Positions 26,080 to 34,919 of a stretch of 64,000 nt of DNA are shown one piece after another. Source of the stretch: Deefgea piscis (GTDB lineage Bacteria > Pseudomonadota > Gammaproteobacteria > Burkholderiales > Chitinibacteraceae); the NCBI RefSeq assembly GCF_019665785.1, contig NZ_CP081149.1:1922001-1986000 (forward strand). Reading direction: 5' to 3'. The position numbers and the translations under genes are program-made. How positions within the stretch are numbered: position 1 is the first letter of the stretch; every line of letters begins with the position of its first letter. The notes beneath the pieces are model-generated. The model was not told where the DNA came from, made no database searches, and worked only from the letters and a program-made list of their open reading frames with translations.

Positions 26080-27321
26080 CTAGCTGCGGTAGTCTGCGTT
26101 AATTTTGACGTAGTCGTAAGAGAAATCACAAGTCCACACCGTGGCGCGGTGCTCGCCGCGATTAAGTTGGATATTAATGCTGATTTCAGCTTGGTTCATC
26201 ACGGCTTGGCCTTGGCTTTCTTGGTATTCTGGATTGCGCCCACCATTGATTGCCACCAATACGTCGTCAAGCCGCACTTCGATTTGGTCAACATCTAAAT
26301 CGCTAATGCCGGCGTAGCCAATCGCGGCCAAAATACGGCCTAGATTAGGGTCTGATGCAAAAAATGCGGTTTTAACCAGTGGCGAGCGGCCAATGGCGTA
26401 GCCAACGGCTTTGCATTCGGCGTAGCTGGCGCCGCCTTCTACGTTAATGGTAATGAATTTGGTTGCGCCTTCGCCGTCACGCACAATCGCTTGCGCCAAA
26501 AAGTGCGAAACCTGCTCAATTGCGCCGCGCAAAGTGGCGTAGTCGCGGCTATTGGCATCCGTGATTTCGGTGTTGCCAGCTAGCCCTGTGGCAATGGCGA
26601 TATAGCTGTCATTGGTGCTGGTGTCGCCGTCAACGGTGATGCTATTAAATGAAGCGTCGGTTGCGGCCAGTAGCATGTCTTGCAATAAAGTTTGGCTAAT
26701 GGCGGCGTCGGTGGCGACAAAGCCGAGCATGGTGGCCATATTCGGGTGAATCATGCCCGAGCCTTTGGCGATGCCGGTCACAGTGACCGTTTTGCCATCC
26801 AAAACGATTTGCGTGCTGGTCGCTTTGGGGGCGATGTCGGTGGTCATGATCGCGTTAGCGGCCTGTGCCCAATTTTTCGGTGACAGATCGGCTTTGGCGG
26901 CGGGCAAAACGGCGATGATTTTTTCTGACGGCAGTGGCTCTAAAATCACGCCGGTTGAAAAAGGCAGTACTTGTTCGGATGTACAGTCCAATTCACTGGC
27001 CGTTGCGGCGCAAATTTGCTCGGCGCGTGCGAGGCCATCTAGTCCGGTCCCGGCATTGGCATTGCCCGTATTAATCACCAGGGCTCGGATCGATTGGCCT
27101 GTGGCCAGATACTGCTGAAGATTTTTTTGGCAAATGCGAACTGGCGCGGCGCAAAAACGATTTAAGGTAAACACCCCCGCAACGCGGGCACCATCGGCGA
27201 TTTGGATTAAGGTGGTGTCTTGGCGGCCGACTTTTTTAATGCCTGCGGAGGCAATGCCAATTTCAACCCCGGCAACCGGGAATAATAAAGCAGGATCGAT
27301 GGGGGCGAGATTAACCGGCAT
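26080..27321 (-). CDS. argJ: Bifunctional ornithine acetyltransferase / N-acetylglutamate synthase ArgJ
   Basis: 413 residues. The autocleavage site is the threonine in [10 protein letters not shown], which becomes the nucleophile of the beta chain; the flanking KGSGM and later [15 protein letters not shown] segment (here [12 protein letters not shown]) are conserved. ArgJ recycles the acetyl group in arginine biosynthesis. The ATG at 27321 has GGAG upstream; a longer reading from 27414 lacks family support. It ends at a strong terminator. Confidence 0.96.
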   Translation of the reverse strand: MPVNLAPIDPALLFPVAGVEIGIASAGIKKVGRQDTTLIQIADGARVAGVFTLNRFCAAPVRICQKNLQQYLATGQSIRALVINTGNANAGTGLDGLARAEQICAATASELDCTSEQVLPFSTGVILEPLPSEKIIAVLPAAKADLSPKNWAQAANAIMTTDIAPKATSTQIVLDGKTVTVTGIAKGSGMIHPNMATMLGFVATDAAISQTLLQDMLLAATDASFNSITVDGDTSTNDSYIAIATGLAGNTEITDANSRDYATLRGAIEQVSHFLAQAIVRDGEGATKFITINVEGGASYAECKAVGYAIGRSPLVKTAFFASDPNLGRILAAIGYAGISDLDVDQIEVRLDDVLVAINGGRNPEYQESQGQAVMNQAEISINIQLNRGEHRATVWTCDFSYDYVKINADYRS

Positions 27322-27543
27322 GCAAGACTCCAAATGGGTGCAAATTTTAAAAAGTAAGCAGATTGTAACGTGATGCGACTGAGCGATGAAAGGCTTTTGC
27401 TCGATGCGATGCACGTGGGTGTGTCAGTGGCCTCGCCAGTCTGCGACGATCTTTGCGAGTTAATCGCCTCTGATTGTGCTGATTGTGAACTACTTGACAT
27501 CAGATTGATTGTCGCAGGTTTTGCTTAATGCCGTGTTCGCGTT

Positions 27544-27583
27544 CAAAAACACCTTATTCATGCCTCAGAACGCGGTGTTTTTG
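27544..27583 (-). terminator. Hairpin downstream of srkA
   Basis: Stem CAAAAACACC/GGTGTTTTTG with a 20-base loop, eight bases past the srkA stop. An alternative GCGTTC/GAACGC pairing overlaps it. The T-rich 3' arm could act as a terminator, but the long loop makes this moderate. Confidence 0.5.
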
Positions 27584-27591
27584 CGCTGTGT

Positions 27592-28638
27592 TTACATATC
27601 CCAATACGGCGGGTCGATTTCGTCATCAATGCGGATGTGGCCAGTGGATTCATTGCTCCACAGTGGCGGTAGATGCATGATTTCAATTTGCTCGCGCAGC
27701 TCGGCAATGCGGTCTTGCCAATAGGTGGCGGTATTAAACCAGGGAAAAGCCGCCGGAAAAGCTGGATCATCCCAGCGTCGAGCCAGCCATGCGCTGTAAT
27801 GCATCAGGCGTAATGTTCGGAGCGCTTCAATTAAATGCAGCTCGCGCCGATCAAATTCACAAAAATCTTCGTAGCCGGCCAAAATGTCCGCCAGTTGGTT
27901 TTGTTGCTCGTCTCTGTCGCCAGAGAGCAGCATCCATAAGTCCTGAATCGCTGGGCCCGTGCGCGCGTCGTCAAAGTCAACAAAGTGCGGGCCAGCTGGC
28001 GTCCATAAAATATTGCTTGGGTGGCAGTCGCCATGTAGACGGATGAGTTGGATGTCGCCTGCGCGTTGATAGCATTCGGCCACGCCTGCCAGCGCCGTTT
28101 CTGCCACCGCTTGATAGCTGGCGGCTAAATCCAGAGGAATCACCTTGTTGCTGATTAAATAGTCGAGCGAGTCTTGGCCAAAGGTTTGCGGCGTGAGTTG
28201 TGCGCGATGGGCAAAGGGGCTTAGTTGGCCAACTGCGTGAATACGGCCTAAAAATCGACCAATCCATTCGCGAGTTTCAGCTTGATCGAGCTCGGGCGCG
28301 CGCCCGCCACGACGTGGGAAAACCGCAAAACGAAATTCGCCAAAACGATGCAGCGTTTGGCCGTTAAGGGTGAGCGGCGCAACCACCGGAATTTCGCGCT
28401 CGGCCAGTGCCTGCGTGAATTGATGTTCTTCTAAAATCGCCGCGTCGTTCCAGCGCTCGGGGCGATAAAATTTGGCGATAACTGGGTCGCCATCGTCGAT
28501 ACCAACTTGATAAACGCGATTTTCGTAACTATTGAGCGCAAGTAAATGCCCTGAGCAAGCCAAGCCAAGCGATTCAAGGGCGTCTAAGGTCAGGTCGGGC
28601 GTGAGTGCGGAGTAAGGAGCAGGTTTCATACTGGGCAT
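27592..28638 (-). CDS. srkA: Stress response kinase SrkA (YihE family)
   Basis: 348 residues, an aminoglycoside-phosphotransferase-like kinase: catalytic loop LHGDCHPSNILW (about 204-215), metal aspartate in HFVDFDDART, and ELDQAETREWIGRFLGR upstream. SrkA/YihE protects against programmed death under stress in E. coli; that role here is by homology. Starts at 28638 or 28629 are both possible. Confidence 0.93.
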   Translation of the reverse strand: MPSMKPAPYSALTPDLTLDALESLGLACSGHLLALNSYENRVYQVGIDDGDPVIAKFYRPERWNDAAILEEHQFTQALAEREIPVVAPLTLNGQTLHRFGEFRFAVFPRRGGRAPELDQAETREWIGRFLGRIHAVGQLSPFAHRAQLTPQTFGQDSLDYLISNKVIPLDLAASYQAVAETALAGVAECYQRAGDIQLIRLHGDCHPSNILWTPAGPHFVDFDDARTGPAIQDLWMLLSGDRDEQQNQLADILAGYEDFCEFDRRELHLIEALRTLRLMHYSAWLARRWDDPAFPAAFPWFNTATYWQDRIAELREQIEIMHLPPLWSNESTGHIRIDDEIDPPYWDM

Positions 28639-29086
28639 TTTACGCCGTTTGGGCTTGGGCTAGGCGGTCAATTTGTGGGTTTGGCTGTTTTCTTTTTGCG
28701 CGCTTTCGGTGGGTTTCAGGGCGATTTTAAATTGTTGCCAGTTTGTGCGTTTTTTCTGGTGTTTGAGAGATGCTCTTATGAGCGCGAAGGAAGTGCTTTA
28801 TGATCGATCTTTAAGCTTGAGTGATGCGCATGAAGTGTGTATTGACGCGGTGGATGGCTAAATTGTCGCTCACGAGTATGTATAAAAGTTAAAAAGCCAT
28901 TGTTGTGCCATCAAGCAAAGCATAATTCAAAGCGAAATGCTTTTATCCAGCCCAATGGGTTTGTTTTTCTCCGTGCCTCTGCGTCTCTGCGTTAAAAGGT
29001 TTTTGGCGCGCTTGACGCTAAAAATAGCCAAGTGATCCGTGTTAACGAGGTTTTGATGGATTTAGTTGATTTGGGGTGTCAGCGCT
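28639..29086. other. Intergenic region between divergent srkA and the ABC ATPase gene
   Basis: About 450 bases with no convincing gene. A 27-codon frame (MSAKEVLYDRSL...) near 28778 and a longer version starting at 28673 have no recognisable similarity. The right part carries one dispersed CTCTGCG repeat (28964-28997). Confidence 0.5.
28964..28997. repeat. Dispersed CTCTGCG repeat, single copy
   Basis: TTTTTCTCCGTGCCTCTGCG followed by TCTCTGCGTTAAAA; same family as the copies near 19.8-20.3 kb and 38.4-38.6 kb. Confidence 0.85.
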
Positions 29087-30685
29087 ATGGTTAATTTGTT
29101 GACCGTGTCGAATTTATCTCTGCGATTTGCCAGTACCAATGAGCCAGTGGTGCGCGATGTAAGTCTGCATTTGAATGCGGGTGAGAAATTGGCCTTGGTG
29201 GGCGAATCAGGCTCGGGAAAAAGCGTTCTGGCGCGTAGCTTGTTGCGATTAGATCGCGAGGTGATTGCTCAGGGCGAGATTGAATTTGCCGGTCAGTCTT
29301 TGTTGTCCTTGCCAGAATCAGCACTGCGTTTAATCCGTGGTCGGCGCATCGCGATGATTTTTCAGGAGCCAATGACGGCGCTCAACCCTTTGCAAACCGT
29401 CTACACGCAGATTGCCGAAGTCTTGGTGGGGTATAGCGCTGCAGCGGCTAGAGATAGGGTATGTAAGCTATTACTGCGTATGGGTATTACTGATGTGACT
29501 GATAAGCTCGATGTTTTTCCGCACCAGCTCTCTGGCGGGCAGCGGCAGCGGGTGATGATTGCCATGGCGATTGCTACTGAGCCAGAGATTTTGATCGCCG
29601 ACGAGCCAACCACCGCGCTCGATGTGACAGTGCAGGCGCAAATCATGGCCTTGCTCAGTCAATTGCAGGCTGAGCAAGGGATGGCGGTGTTGTTTATCTC
29701 GCATGATTTAAATCTAGTGCGCCGTTTTGCCGATCGAGTGGCGGTGATGCAGGCGGGGCAAATTGTTGAGACGGCGCCAACGCAGCAATTGTTTGCGAGT
29801 CCAGCGCATCCCTATACCCAGTCTTTATTGGCGGCGCGCCCGACTCGCGTTGCTGCGCCTTTGCCATTGCATTCACCTTGCGTATTGCAAGTGCGGCAAT
29901 TAACGCATGCTTATCCGGTATCTCGTTCGTGGTTTAAAACTCAACTCAAAACTGTTTTAGCCAAGCTCGATTTTGATTTGCACCGCGGGCAAACTTTGGC
30001 CGTGGTGGGTGAGTCGGGCAGCGGCAAAACAACCTTGGCTTTGGCTTTGCTGCGTTTATTGCGCGTGGGCCAAGGCGGCGGTAGCGTGCAGTTAACGCTG
30101 GATGCATCGCCCGCGCTGCAATTGAGTGCATTGCAGGGCAAAGCGTTGCGACAGGCGCGCCAGCATATACAAATTGTTTTTCAAGATCCGTTTGCCGCTT
30201 TGTCGCCACGGTTGACGATTTTTGATCTGGTGGGTGAGAGCTTGTTGGTGCATCGCCCAGAATGCAGTGAGGCTGAGCGCCGTGAGCAGGTGATTGCGGT
30301 ATTGCAAGAAGTGGGCTTGGGGAATCATGCCGACATGGACGATATTTTGTCGCGCTACCCACATGAGTTTTCCGGTGGGCAAAGGCAAAGAATCGCCATT
30401 GCGCGGGTGTTGATTATGCAGCCGCAAGTTATTGTGCTTGATGAGCCGACTTCGGCACTCGATGCGACGGTGCAACGACAAATTTTGCAGTTATTAGTGC
30501 AATTGCAGCTTAAATTTGGTTTGAGTTTTTTACTGATTAGTCATGATTTGGCAGTGGTGCGTGCTTTAGCGCATCGCGTGTTGGTGCTTAAAAACGGTGA
30601 AGTGCTCGAAACCGGCGATGTTGAGCTGGTGCTGTCTGAGCCGCAGCATCCTTATACTCAGCAATTATTAGCGGCGAGTCTTTGA
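29087..30685 (+). CDS. ABC transporter with two ATP-binding domains (YejF/DppDF type)
   Basis: About 532 residues containing two complete nucleotide-binding domains: Walker A GESGSGKS and GESGSGKT, signatures LSGGQRQR and FSGGQRQR, Walker B ILIADEPTT and VIVLDEPTS, each with an oligopeptide-type C-terminal extension (HPYTQ). It energises peptide or microcin-type import together with permeases and a binding protein, but none of these is adjacent in the window, so it is an orphan ATPase here. The ATG at 29087 is preferred to 29066. Confidence 0.93.
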   Translation: MVNLLTVSNLSLRFASTNEPVVRDVSLHLNAGEKLALVGESGSGKSVLARSLLRLDREVIAQGEIEFAGQSLLSLPESALRLIRGRRIAMIFQEPMTALNPLQTVYTQIAEVLVGYSAAAARDRVCKLLLRMGITDVTDKLDVFPHQLSGGQRQRVMIAMAIATEPEILIADEPTTALDVTVQAQIMALLSQLQAEQGMAVLFISHDLNLVRRFADRVAVMQAGQIVETAPTQQLFASPAHPYTQSLLAARPTRVAAPLPLHSPCVLQVRQLTHAYPVSRSWFKTQLKTVLAKLDFDLHRGQTLAVVGESGSGKTTLALALLRLLRVGQGGGSVQLTLDASPALQLSALQGKALRQARQHIQIVFQDPFAALSPRLTIFDLVGESLLVHRPECSEAERREQVIAVLQEVGLGNHADMDDILSRYPHEFSGGQRQRIAIARVLIMQPQVIVLDEPTSALDATVQRQILQLLVQLQLKFGLSFLLISHDLAVVRALAHRVLVLKNGEVLETGDVELVLSEPQHPYTQQLLAASL

Positions 30686-30700
30686 TGGCGTGTGGTGAGC

Positions 30701-30775
30701 TAGGGTGCAAAGCGATACGAAGCGATGCGCGGCGGTGGAATGCGCTGCGCTTATTCGCACCCTACGTGCACCCTA
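30701..30775. repeat. Palindromic TAGGGTGC element
   Basis: Imperfect palindrome with arms TAGGGTGC (30701-30708) and GCACCCTA (30757-30764), and a second GCACCCTA (30768-30775) that includes the sulP stop codon. It may fold as a hairpin acting between the convergent ABC and SulP genes. The interior is GC-rich and reads like a mobile repeat. Confidence 0.6.
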
Positions 30776-32494
30776 AGTCTTGTTGGTGTTGGGCCAGTAT
30801 TTGAGTGCTTCGTGCAAGGTGGTAAAAATATGCTTTGCGCCAATTTTTTCGCTGATGTGATGGCGGTTTAAGTCGTCAATAAAGGCGGTATCGCAACGGG
30901 CAAACATCAGTGTGATGTTTTGTTGCTGCAATTGATCATCCAGTTGGCGTAGCGATTGGGCGGCGGAGTAGTCGATATGCGTCATGGCTGAGGCGTCGAT
31001 AATTAAGCAATGTACTGGCGTAGCGGCTTGGCTTATCAGTGAATGAATGTCGGCGCTAAAGCGGTGCTCGTTGGCATAAAATAAGTCGGCACCAAAATGA
31101 TAAATAATCAAGCCCGGAAAGGTTGTTTCGCCCGGTTCTATGGCTTGGGTGATGAGGTGCCCCTCCGAGTTGGCTTGCAATATCGCGCAATGCGGGTTGT
31201 AGCTGTGGCTAACGTGGTGCAGTAAAGACAATAGCGCGGCAAAGAGCAGTCCTTGCTCAACGCCGACTAAGGCCACGGTCATTGCGGTAATGATTGCCAG
31301 CTTAAATTCCCCTGGGCTTTCTTGATAAATGGCTTTGAGTGCCGAAACATTAATCATGCCGATGGCGATGGTAAATACAATGGCTGCCAATACTGCATGG
31401 GGCAGGTAAGCGAGCCAGTTGGTTAAAAACATCAGGGCGATGGCGACAATGCCGGCAAAGACGATTTGCGCGACTTGGCTACGTGCGCCAGCTTGTGCCG
31501 CCATTGCCGTTTGCGTAGGACTGCCATTGACGACAAATGCCCCGCTAACCGCTGCTGCGGCATTGGCGGCGGCAAGGCCTAATATATTGGCGTTTTCATC
31601 TTCGTTTTCTTGAAATTGCAAAGCATAGATTCGTGCGGTGGCGGCACTTTGCGCAATGATGATGACGGCGCAAGATAGCGCTAATGGAATTAGTGTGAGC
31701 GTGCCATGCCAAGTCATGTTGGGCCAAGACAGTTGCGGTAATCCGCCAGGCACCGGGCCAATTAAGGCAATACCCCAGTTGGAGATGGCGAGATATTTTC
31801 CGGCCAGAATGCTAGTGAATACGGCAATCATCGCCACGGGGAAGCGAGGATTGATGTGTTTGCCAATTAAGATGGCGCCAATTACGACGATGCCCAAATA
31901 GAGCGTGGGTAAGTTGATGTCGGGTAAATGAGTGATTGCGAAATGGAGTTGCGACCAAGTGGTGTGGGCTTGATGGGTTTGATTATGAATTCCCAAAAGC
32001 GGCGCGAGCATGGCGATGCTCACTTGCAAGCCAACGCCAGTTAAAAAGCCGGTTAAGATGGTTCTGGATAAAAAGTCAGCCACAAAGCCGAGTTTAAGCC
32101 AGCGGGCTATTAGCAAAATGCCTGCCGTGAGTAGCGCGACGATGGCGACTAAATTCATATATGCGGCGCTAGCTGGTGTGGCCATGCCCGATAAGCCGTT
32201 GGCAAAGATGGCGGCAGTGGCAGAATCAGCCGCAACAACTAGATGCCGTGAGGAGCCAAACAAGGCAAAGCCCAATAAGGGGAGTAATACCGTGTAGAGC
32301 CCGGTCACAATGGGCGTGCCGGCAATACTGGTGTAGCCTAAAACTTGCGGGATATTGACTGAGGCGAGGGCGATACCGGCTTTGGCGTCATTGATGACCC
32401 CTCGCCGTGTATTGGGTATCACGCCGCGAGCTAGCACAATGCTGGGCCAGCGTCGTTGGCGATAGAGCTTGAGTAAGGTCTGAGTGATTGTCAT
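30773..32494 (-). CDS. SulP family inorganic anion transporter with STAS domain
   Basis: 573 residues. The N-terminal SLC26/SulP transmembrane domain has the DAKAGIALASVNIPQVLGYTSIAG-type start near residues 34-56, and the C-terminal STAS domain (about 450-560) carries LIIDASAMTHIDYSAAQSL. Family members move sulfate, bicarbonate or dicarboxylates; the substrate is not evident. The stop codon falls inside a palindromic repeat. Confidence 0.93.
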   Translation of the reverse strand: MTITQTLLKLYRQRRWPSIVLARGVIPNTRRGVINDAKAGIALASVNIPQVLGYTSIAGTPIVTGLYTVLLPLLGFALFGSSRHLVVAADSATAAIFANGLSGMATPASAAYMNLVAIVALLTAGILLIARWLKLGFVADFLSRTILTGFLTGVGLQVSIAMLAPLLGIHNQTHQAHTTWSQLHFAITHLPDINLPTLYLGIVVIGAILIGKHINPRFPVAMIAVFTSILAGKYLAISNWGIALIGPVPGGLPQLSWPNMTWHGTLTLIPLALSCAVIIIAQSAATARIYALQFQENEDENANILGLAAANAAAAVSGAFVVNGSPTQTAMAAQAGARSQVAQIVFAGIVAIALMFLTNWLAYLPHAVLAAIVFTIAIGMINVSALKAIYQESPGEFKLAIITAMTVALVGVEQGLLFAALLSLLHHVSHSYNPHCAILQANSEGHLITQAIEPGETTFPGLIIYHFGADLFYANEHRFSADIHSLISQAATPVHCLIIDASAMTHIDYSAAQSLRQLDDQLQQQNITLMFARCDTAFIDDLNRHHISEKIGAKHIFTTLHEALKYWPNTNKT

Positions 32495-32678
32495 GCGTGT
32501 TTGGATGGCTTTGGGTGGGTAGTTGAATTCTACGCCGCAAATGAGCTTTCGCCTTGCTGTATTGTGGATTTGTTAAATTGAAAGTAAGCTGGTGCTGGTG
32601 CTTTGTCTGAGCGGTGTTTATTGGATTTCAATTTAATTCGGCCGTGCCTTGCTGGGTTGCGGCTGTAGGAGTGTCATC

Positions 32679-32834
32679 ATGGGCTTGTCGATTTATCATT
32701 TGATTTTAATTGTGGCTTTTGTGGCGATTGTGATTTGGGTGTTTGGTAAAAAGCAGAAAAAACGCTTTGAAGAAGACGCCAAACTGCCGTTTGATAGCGA
32801 AAAAATCGATAAAAAAGATGAAAAAGCAGATTAA
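32679..32834 (+). CDS. Orphan CcoQ/FixQ-like small membrane protein
   Basis: 51 residues: one transmembrane helix (about 5-22), a basic KKQKKR stretch and the motif FEEDAKLPF, followed by an acidic lysine-rich tail. This is the CcoQ signature and matches better than the ccoQ at 3790. It is not near the cco cluster. AGGAG lies 8 bases before the ATG at 32679, which decides the start. It may serve as an alternative cbb3 subunit, or as another CcoQ-like small protein. Confidence 0.7.
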   Translation: MGLSIYHLILIVAFVAIVIWVFGKKQKKRFEEDAKLPFDSEKIDKKDEKAD

Positions 32835-32975
32835 ATCAAGACGCCACGTCAATTGACTGCCGCATACGGCGCGAGTTTTTCGCGTGGCAAGTGATTGGCT
32901 TGTTTTTAATTGCGTGTAAAAACAGGCTGTTATTGGTTTTTTTTGTTGTTTGTCGATATTTTTGTTCGATAGTGC

Positions 32976-33004
32976 TTGACCCTTTTTTAAATGATCTATA
33001 ATAT
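32976..33004 (+). promoter_or_regulatory. Sigma-70 promoter of tRNA-Pro
   Basis: TTGACC (32976-32981), 17-base spacer, TAATAT (32999-33004); start site predicted near 33011, six bases before the tRNA. Confidence 0.85.
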
Positions 33005-33016
33005 TCGGGTCCTGTT

Positions 33017-33093
33017 CGGGGCGTAGCGCAGCCCGGTAGCGCACCTGGTTTGGGACCAGGTGGTCGTGAGTTCGAATCCCACCGCCCCGACCA
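33017..33093 (+). tRNA. tRNA-Pro (anticodon TGG)
   Basis: Cloverleaf with acceptor CGGGGCG/CGCCCCG, anticodon stem CCTGG/CCAGG with loop TTTGGGA giving anticodon TGG, T loop TTCGAAT, and encoded CCA end. It decodes CCN proline codons via U34. Confidence 0.97.
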
Positions 33094-33300
33094 GACTTCT
33101 TGCTTTGCCTCATCTCAGTTTCACCCCTGCATTACCAATCTAAATCTTAGTTCTCGTTGTAAATCCCTTAGAATGCTTGTAGTGCAATGGATTGATTTAA
33201 GCCGCTTAGCTTAATCGATTTGCGATGCGATTTTTTAAGTTTTCGCGCTGCAGATGCCACTGCCTTGTTGGCTTGCTTTCTATACATCATTGGATTTGCT

Positions 33301-34692
33301 ATGACTAAAACGCCGTTTTCTGCTCTAAATTTACCTGCTGAAATGCTCGATAATCTGGCTTCGCTGGGATTTGAGGCGATGACGCCAATTCAAGCGGCGA
33401 GCTTGCCGATTGTGCTCGAAGGCGGCGATATTATTGCTAAAGCCAAAACTGGGAGTGGTAAAACGGCTGCGTTTGGTATTCCGCTACTGCAAAAACTCAA
33501 TATTAATTTGCACCGTGTACAAGCTTTAGTGCTGTGCCCAACGCGAGAACTTGCCGATCAGGTGAGTAAAGATTTGCGCCGTTTGGGGCGCCATTTACCC
33601 AATTTAAAAATTCTGACTTTGTGCGGCGGTACACCGTTAACGCCGCAAGCGGCCTCATTGGCGCATGGTGCACACGTGGTGGTCGGCACGCCGGGTCGTA
33701 TTCAAGATCATTTACATAAAAACACCCTGATCGTAAAACAAGTCAGCACGCTGGTGCTGGACGAAGCCGATCGTATGCTCGATATGGGTTTTGGCGGTGA
33801 AGTGCAAGATGTGATTGATTTTCTGCCGCGCTGGCGTCAAACCTTGCTGTTTTCAGCAACGTATCCCGAAGGGATTCGTAAACTCAGTGCGTCGATTCAA
33901 CGCGCGCCGACTGAAGTCACGGTGGAGTCTTTGCACGATCAGGTGTTTATTGAGCAGCAATTATATTTGGTCAAAGACAACGCAGAAAAAGCCGATTTGC
34001 TTAAGCGCATTTTCGCGCATTACCAACCAGCATCCAGCGTGGTGTTTTGTAATACCCGCCAAGACTGTATGGATTTGGCGCGTAGTTTACAAAAAGACGG
34101 TTTTGATGCGATTGAATTACACGGCGAGCTCGAGCAGCGTGATCGTGATTTAACGCTGGTTAAATTTGCCAATGGTAGTTGCCCAATTCTGGTTGCCACC
34201 GATATGGCCGCCCGAGGCTTGGATATTAAAGACTTGGCTGCCGTGGTGAATTACGAATTGCCGTACGACCCTGAAATCTACGTGCATCGAATTGGTCGTA
34301 CTGGCCGTGCAGGTAAAAAAGGCTTTGCCTTTAGTTTGGTATCGCCATCGCAAGTAAAGCGTCAGCGCACTATTGAAGAATACCTAGAGTTGCCGATCCC
34401 AGAAGGCAAAGAAGCCGATCTAAAAATCAATGGTGATTATGCTTTGCCGGCCAAAATGGCAACGATTTGCTTTGATGCCGGGCGCAAACAAAAAGTGCGC
34501 CCTGGTGATGTCGTTGGCGCTTTAACTGGCGACGGCGCAATTCCGAATGACGCAATTGGTAAAATTGATTTGTTCGAATTTAGAACGTATGTGGCGGTGC
34601 AATTGCAATACGCCAACCAAGTGATTGCTCGTTTGGGTAATGACAAAGGCAAACTTAAAGGTAAGCCGGTTAAAGTTCAAATTGTGAAATAA
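33301..34692 (+). CDS. dbpA: ATP-dependent RNA helicase DbpA
   Basis: 463 residues. DEAD-box motifs: Q-motif (FEAMTPIQ), Walker A AKTGSGKT, DEAD in VLDEADRMLD, SAT, and HRIGRTGRAG. The C-terminal DbpA RNA-binding domain (about 385-463) targets 23S rRNA hairpin 92 and distinguishes it from RhlE or SrmB. It acts in 50S subunit assembly. The ATG at 33301 gives the family N-terminus; a longer frame from 33220 is rejected. Confidence 0.95.
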   Translation: MTKTPFSALNLPAEMLDNLASLGFEAMTPIQAASLPIVLEGGDIIAKAKTGSGKTAAFGIPLLQKLNINLHRVQALVLCPTRELADQVSKDLRRLGRHLPNLKILTLCGGTPLTPQAASLAHGAHVVVGTPGRIQDHLHKNTLIVKQVSTLVLDEADRMLDMGFGGEVQDVIDFLPRWRQTLLFSATYPEGIRKLSASIQRAPTEVTVESLHDQVFIEQQLYLVKDNAEKADLLKRIFAHYQPASSVVFCNTRQDCMDLARSLQKDGFDAIELHGELEQRDRDLTLVKFANGSCPILVATDMAARGLDIKDLAAVVNYELPYDPEIYVHRIGRTGRAGKKGFAFSLVSPSQVKRQRTIEEYLELPIPEGKEADLKINGDYALPAKMATICFDAGRKQKVRPGDVVGALTGDGAIPNDAIGKIDLFEFRTYVAVQLQYANQVIARLGNDKGKLKGKPVKVQIVK

Positions 34693-34710
34693 AACGATTT
34701 TAGTCTGCAT

Positions 34711-34740
34711 AATGCCCAGCCAATGCTGGGCATTATTGTT
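34711..34740 (+). terminator. Intrinsic terminator of dbpA
   Basis: 10-bp stem AATGCCCAGC/GCTGGGCATT with a 4-base loop, followed by ATTGTTTG. Confidence 0.75.
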
Positions 34741-34919
34741 TGTGCGGAGTAAGTGTCTGTGTATACATTGGTGACATGTCACTATAAATATAAATCAGCG
34801 GCTAACGTGATGTGGCAGTCGCTCGCTACTGCAGTAGTTTGAGAAGCGAGTGGGGGCATGACTTGACCTTGCTGCATGTAGGCTTTCAAATAGCAGGGCT
34901 TAATTTTTTTCGAGGGCTT

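Noticed and set aside
28673..28861. A 62-codon plus-strand frame between srkA and the ABC ATPase gene
   Set aside because: No recognisable domain, mixed codon character, and only the last 27 codons have a plausible ATG; nothing supports expression.
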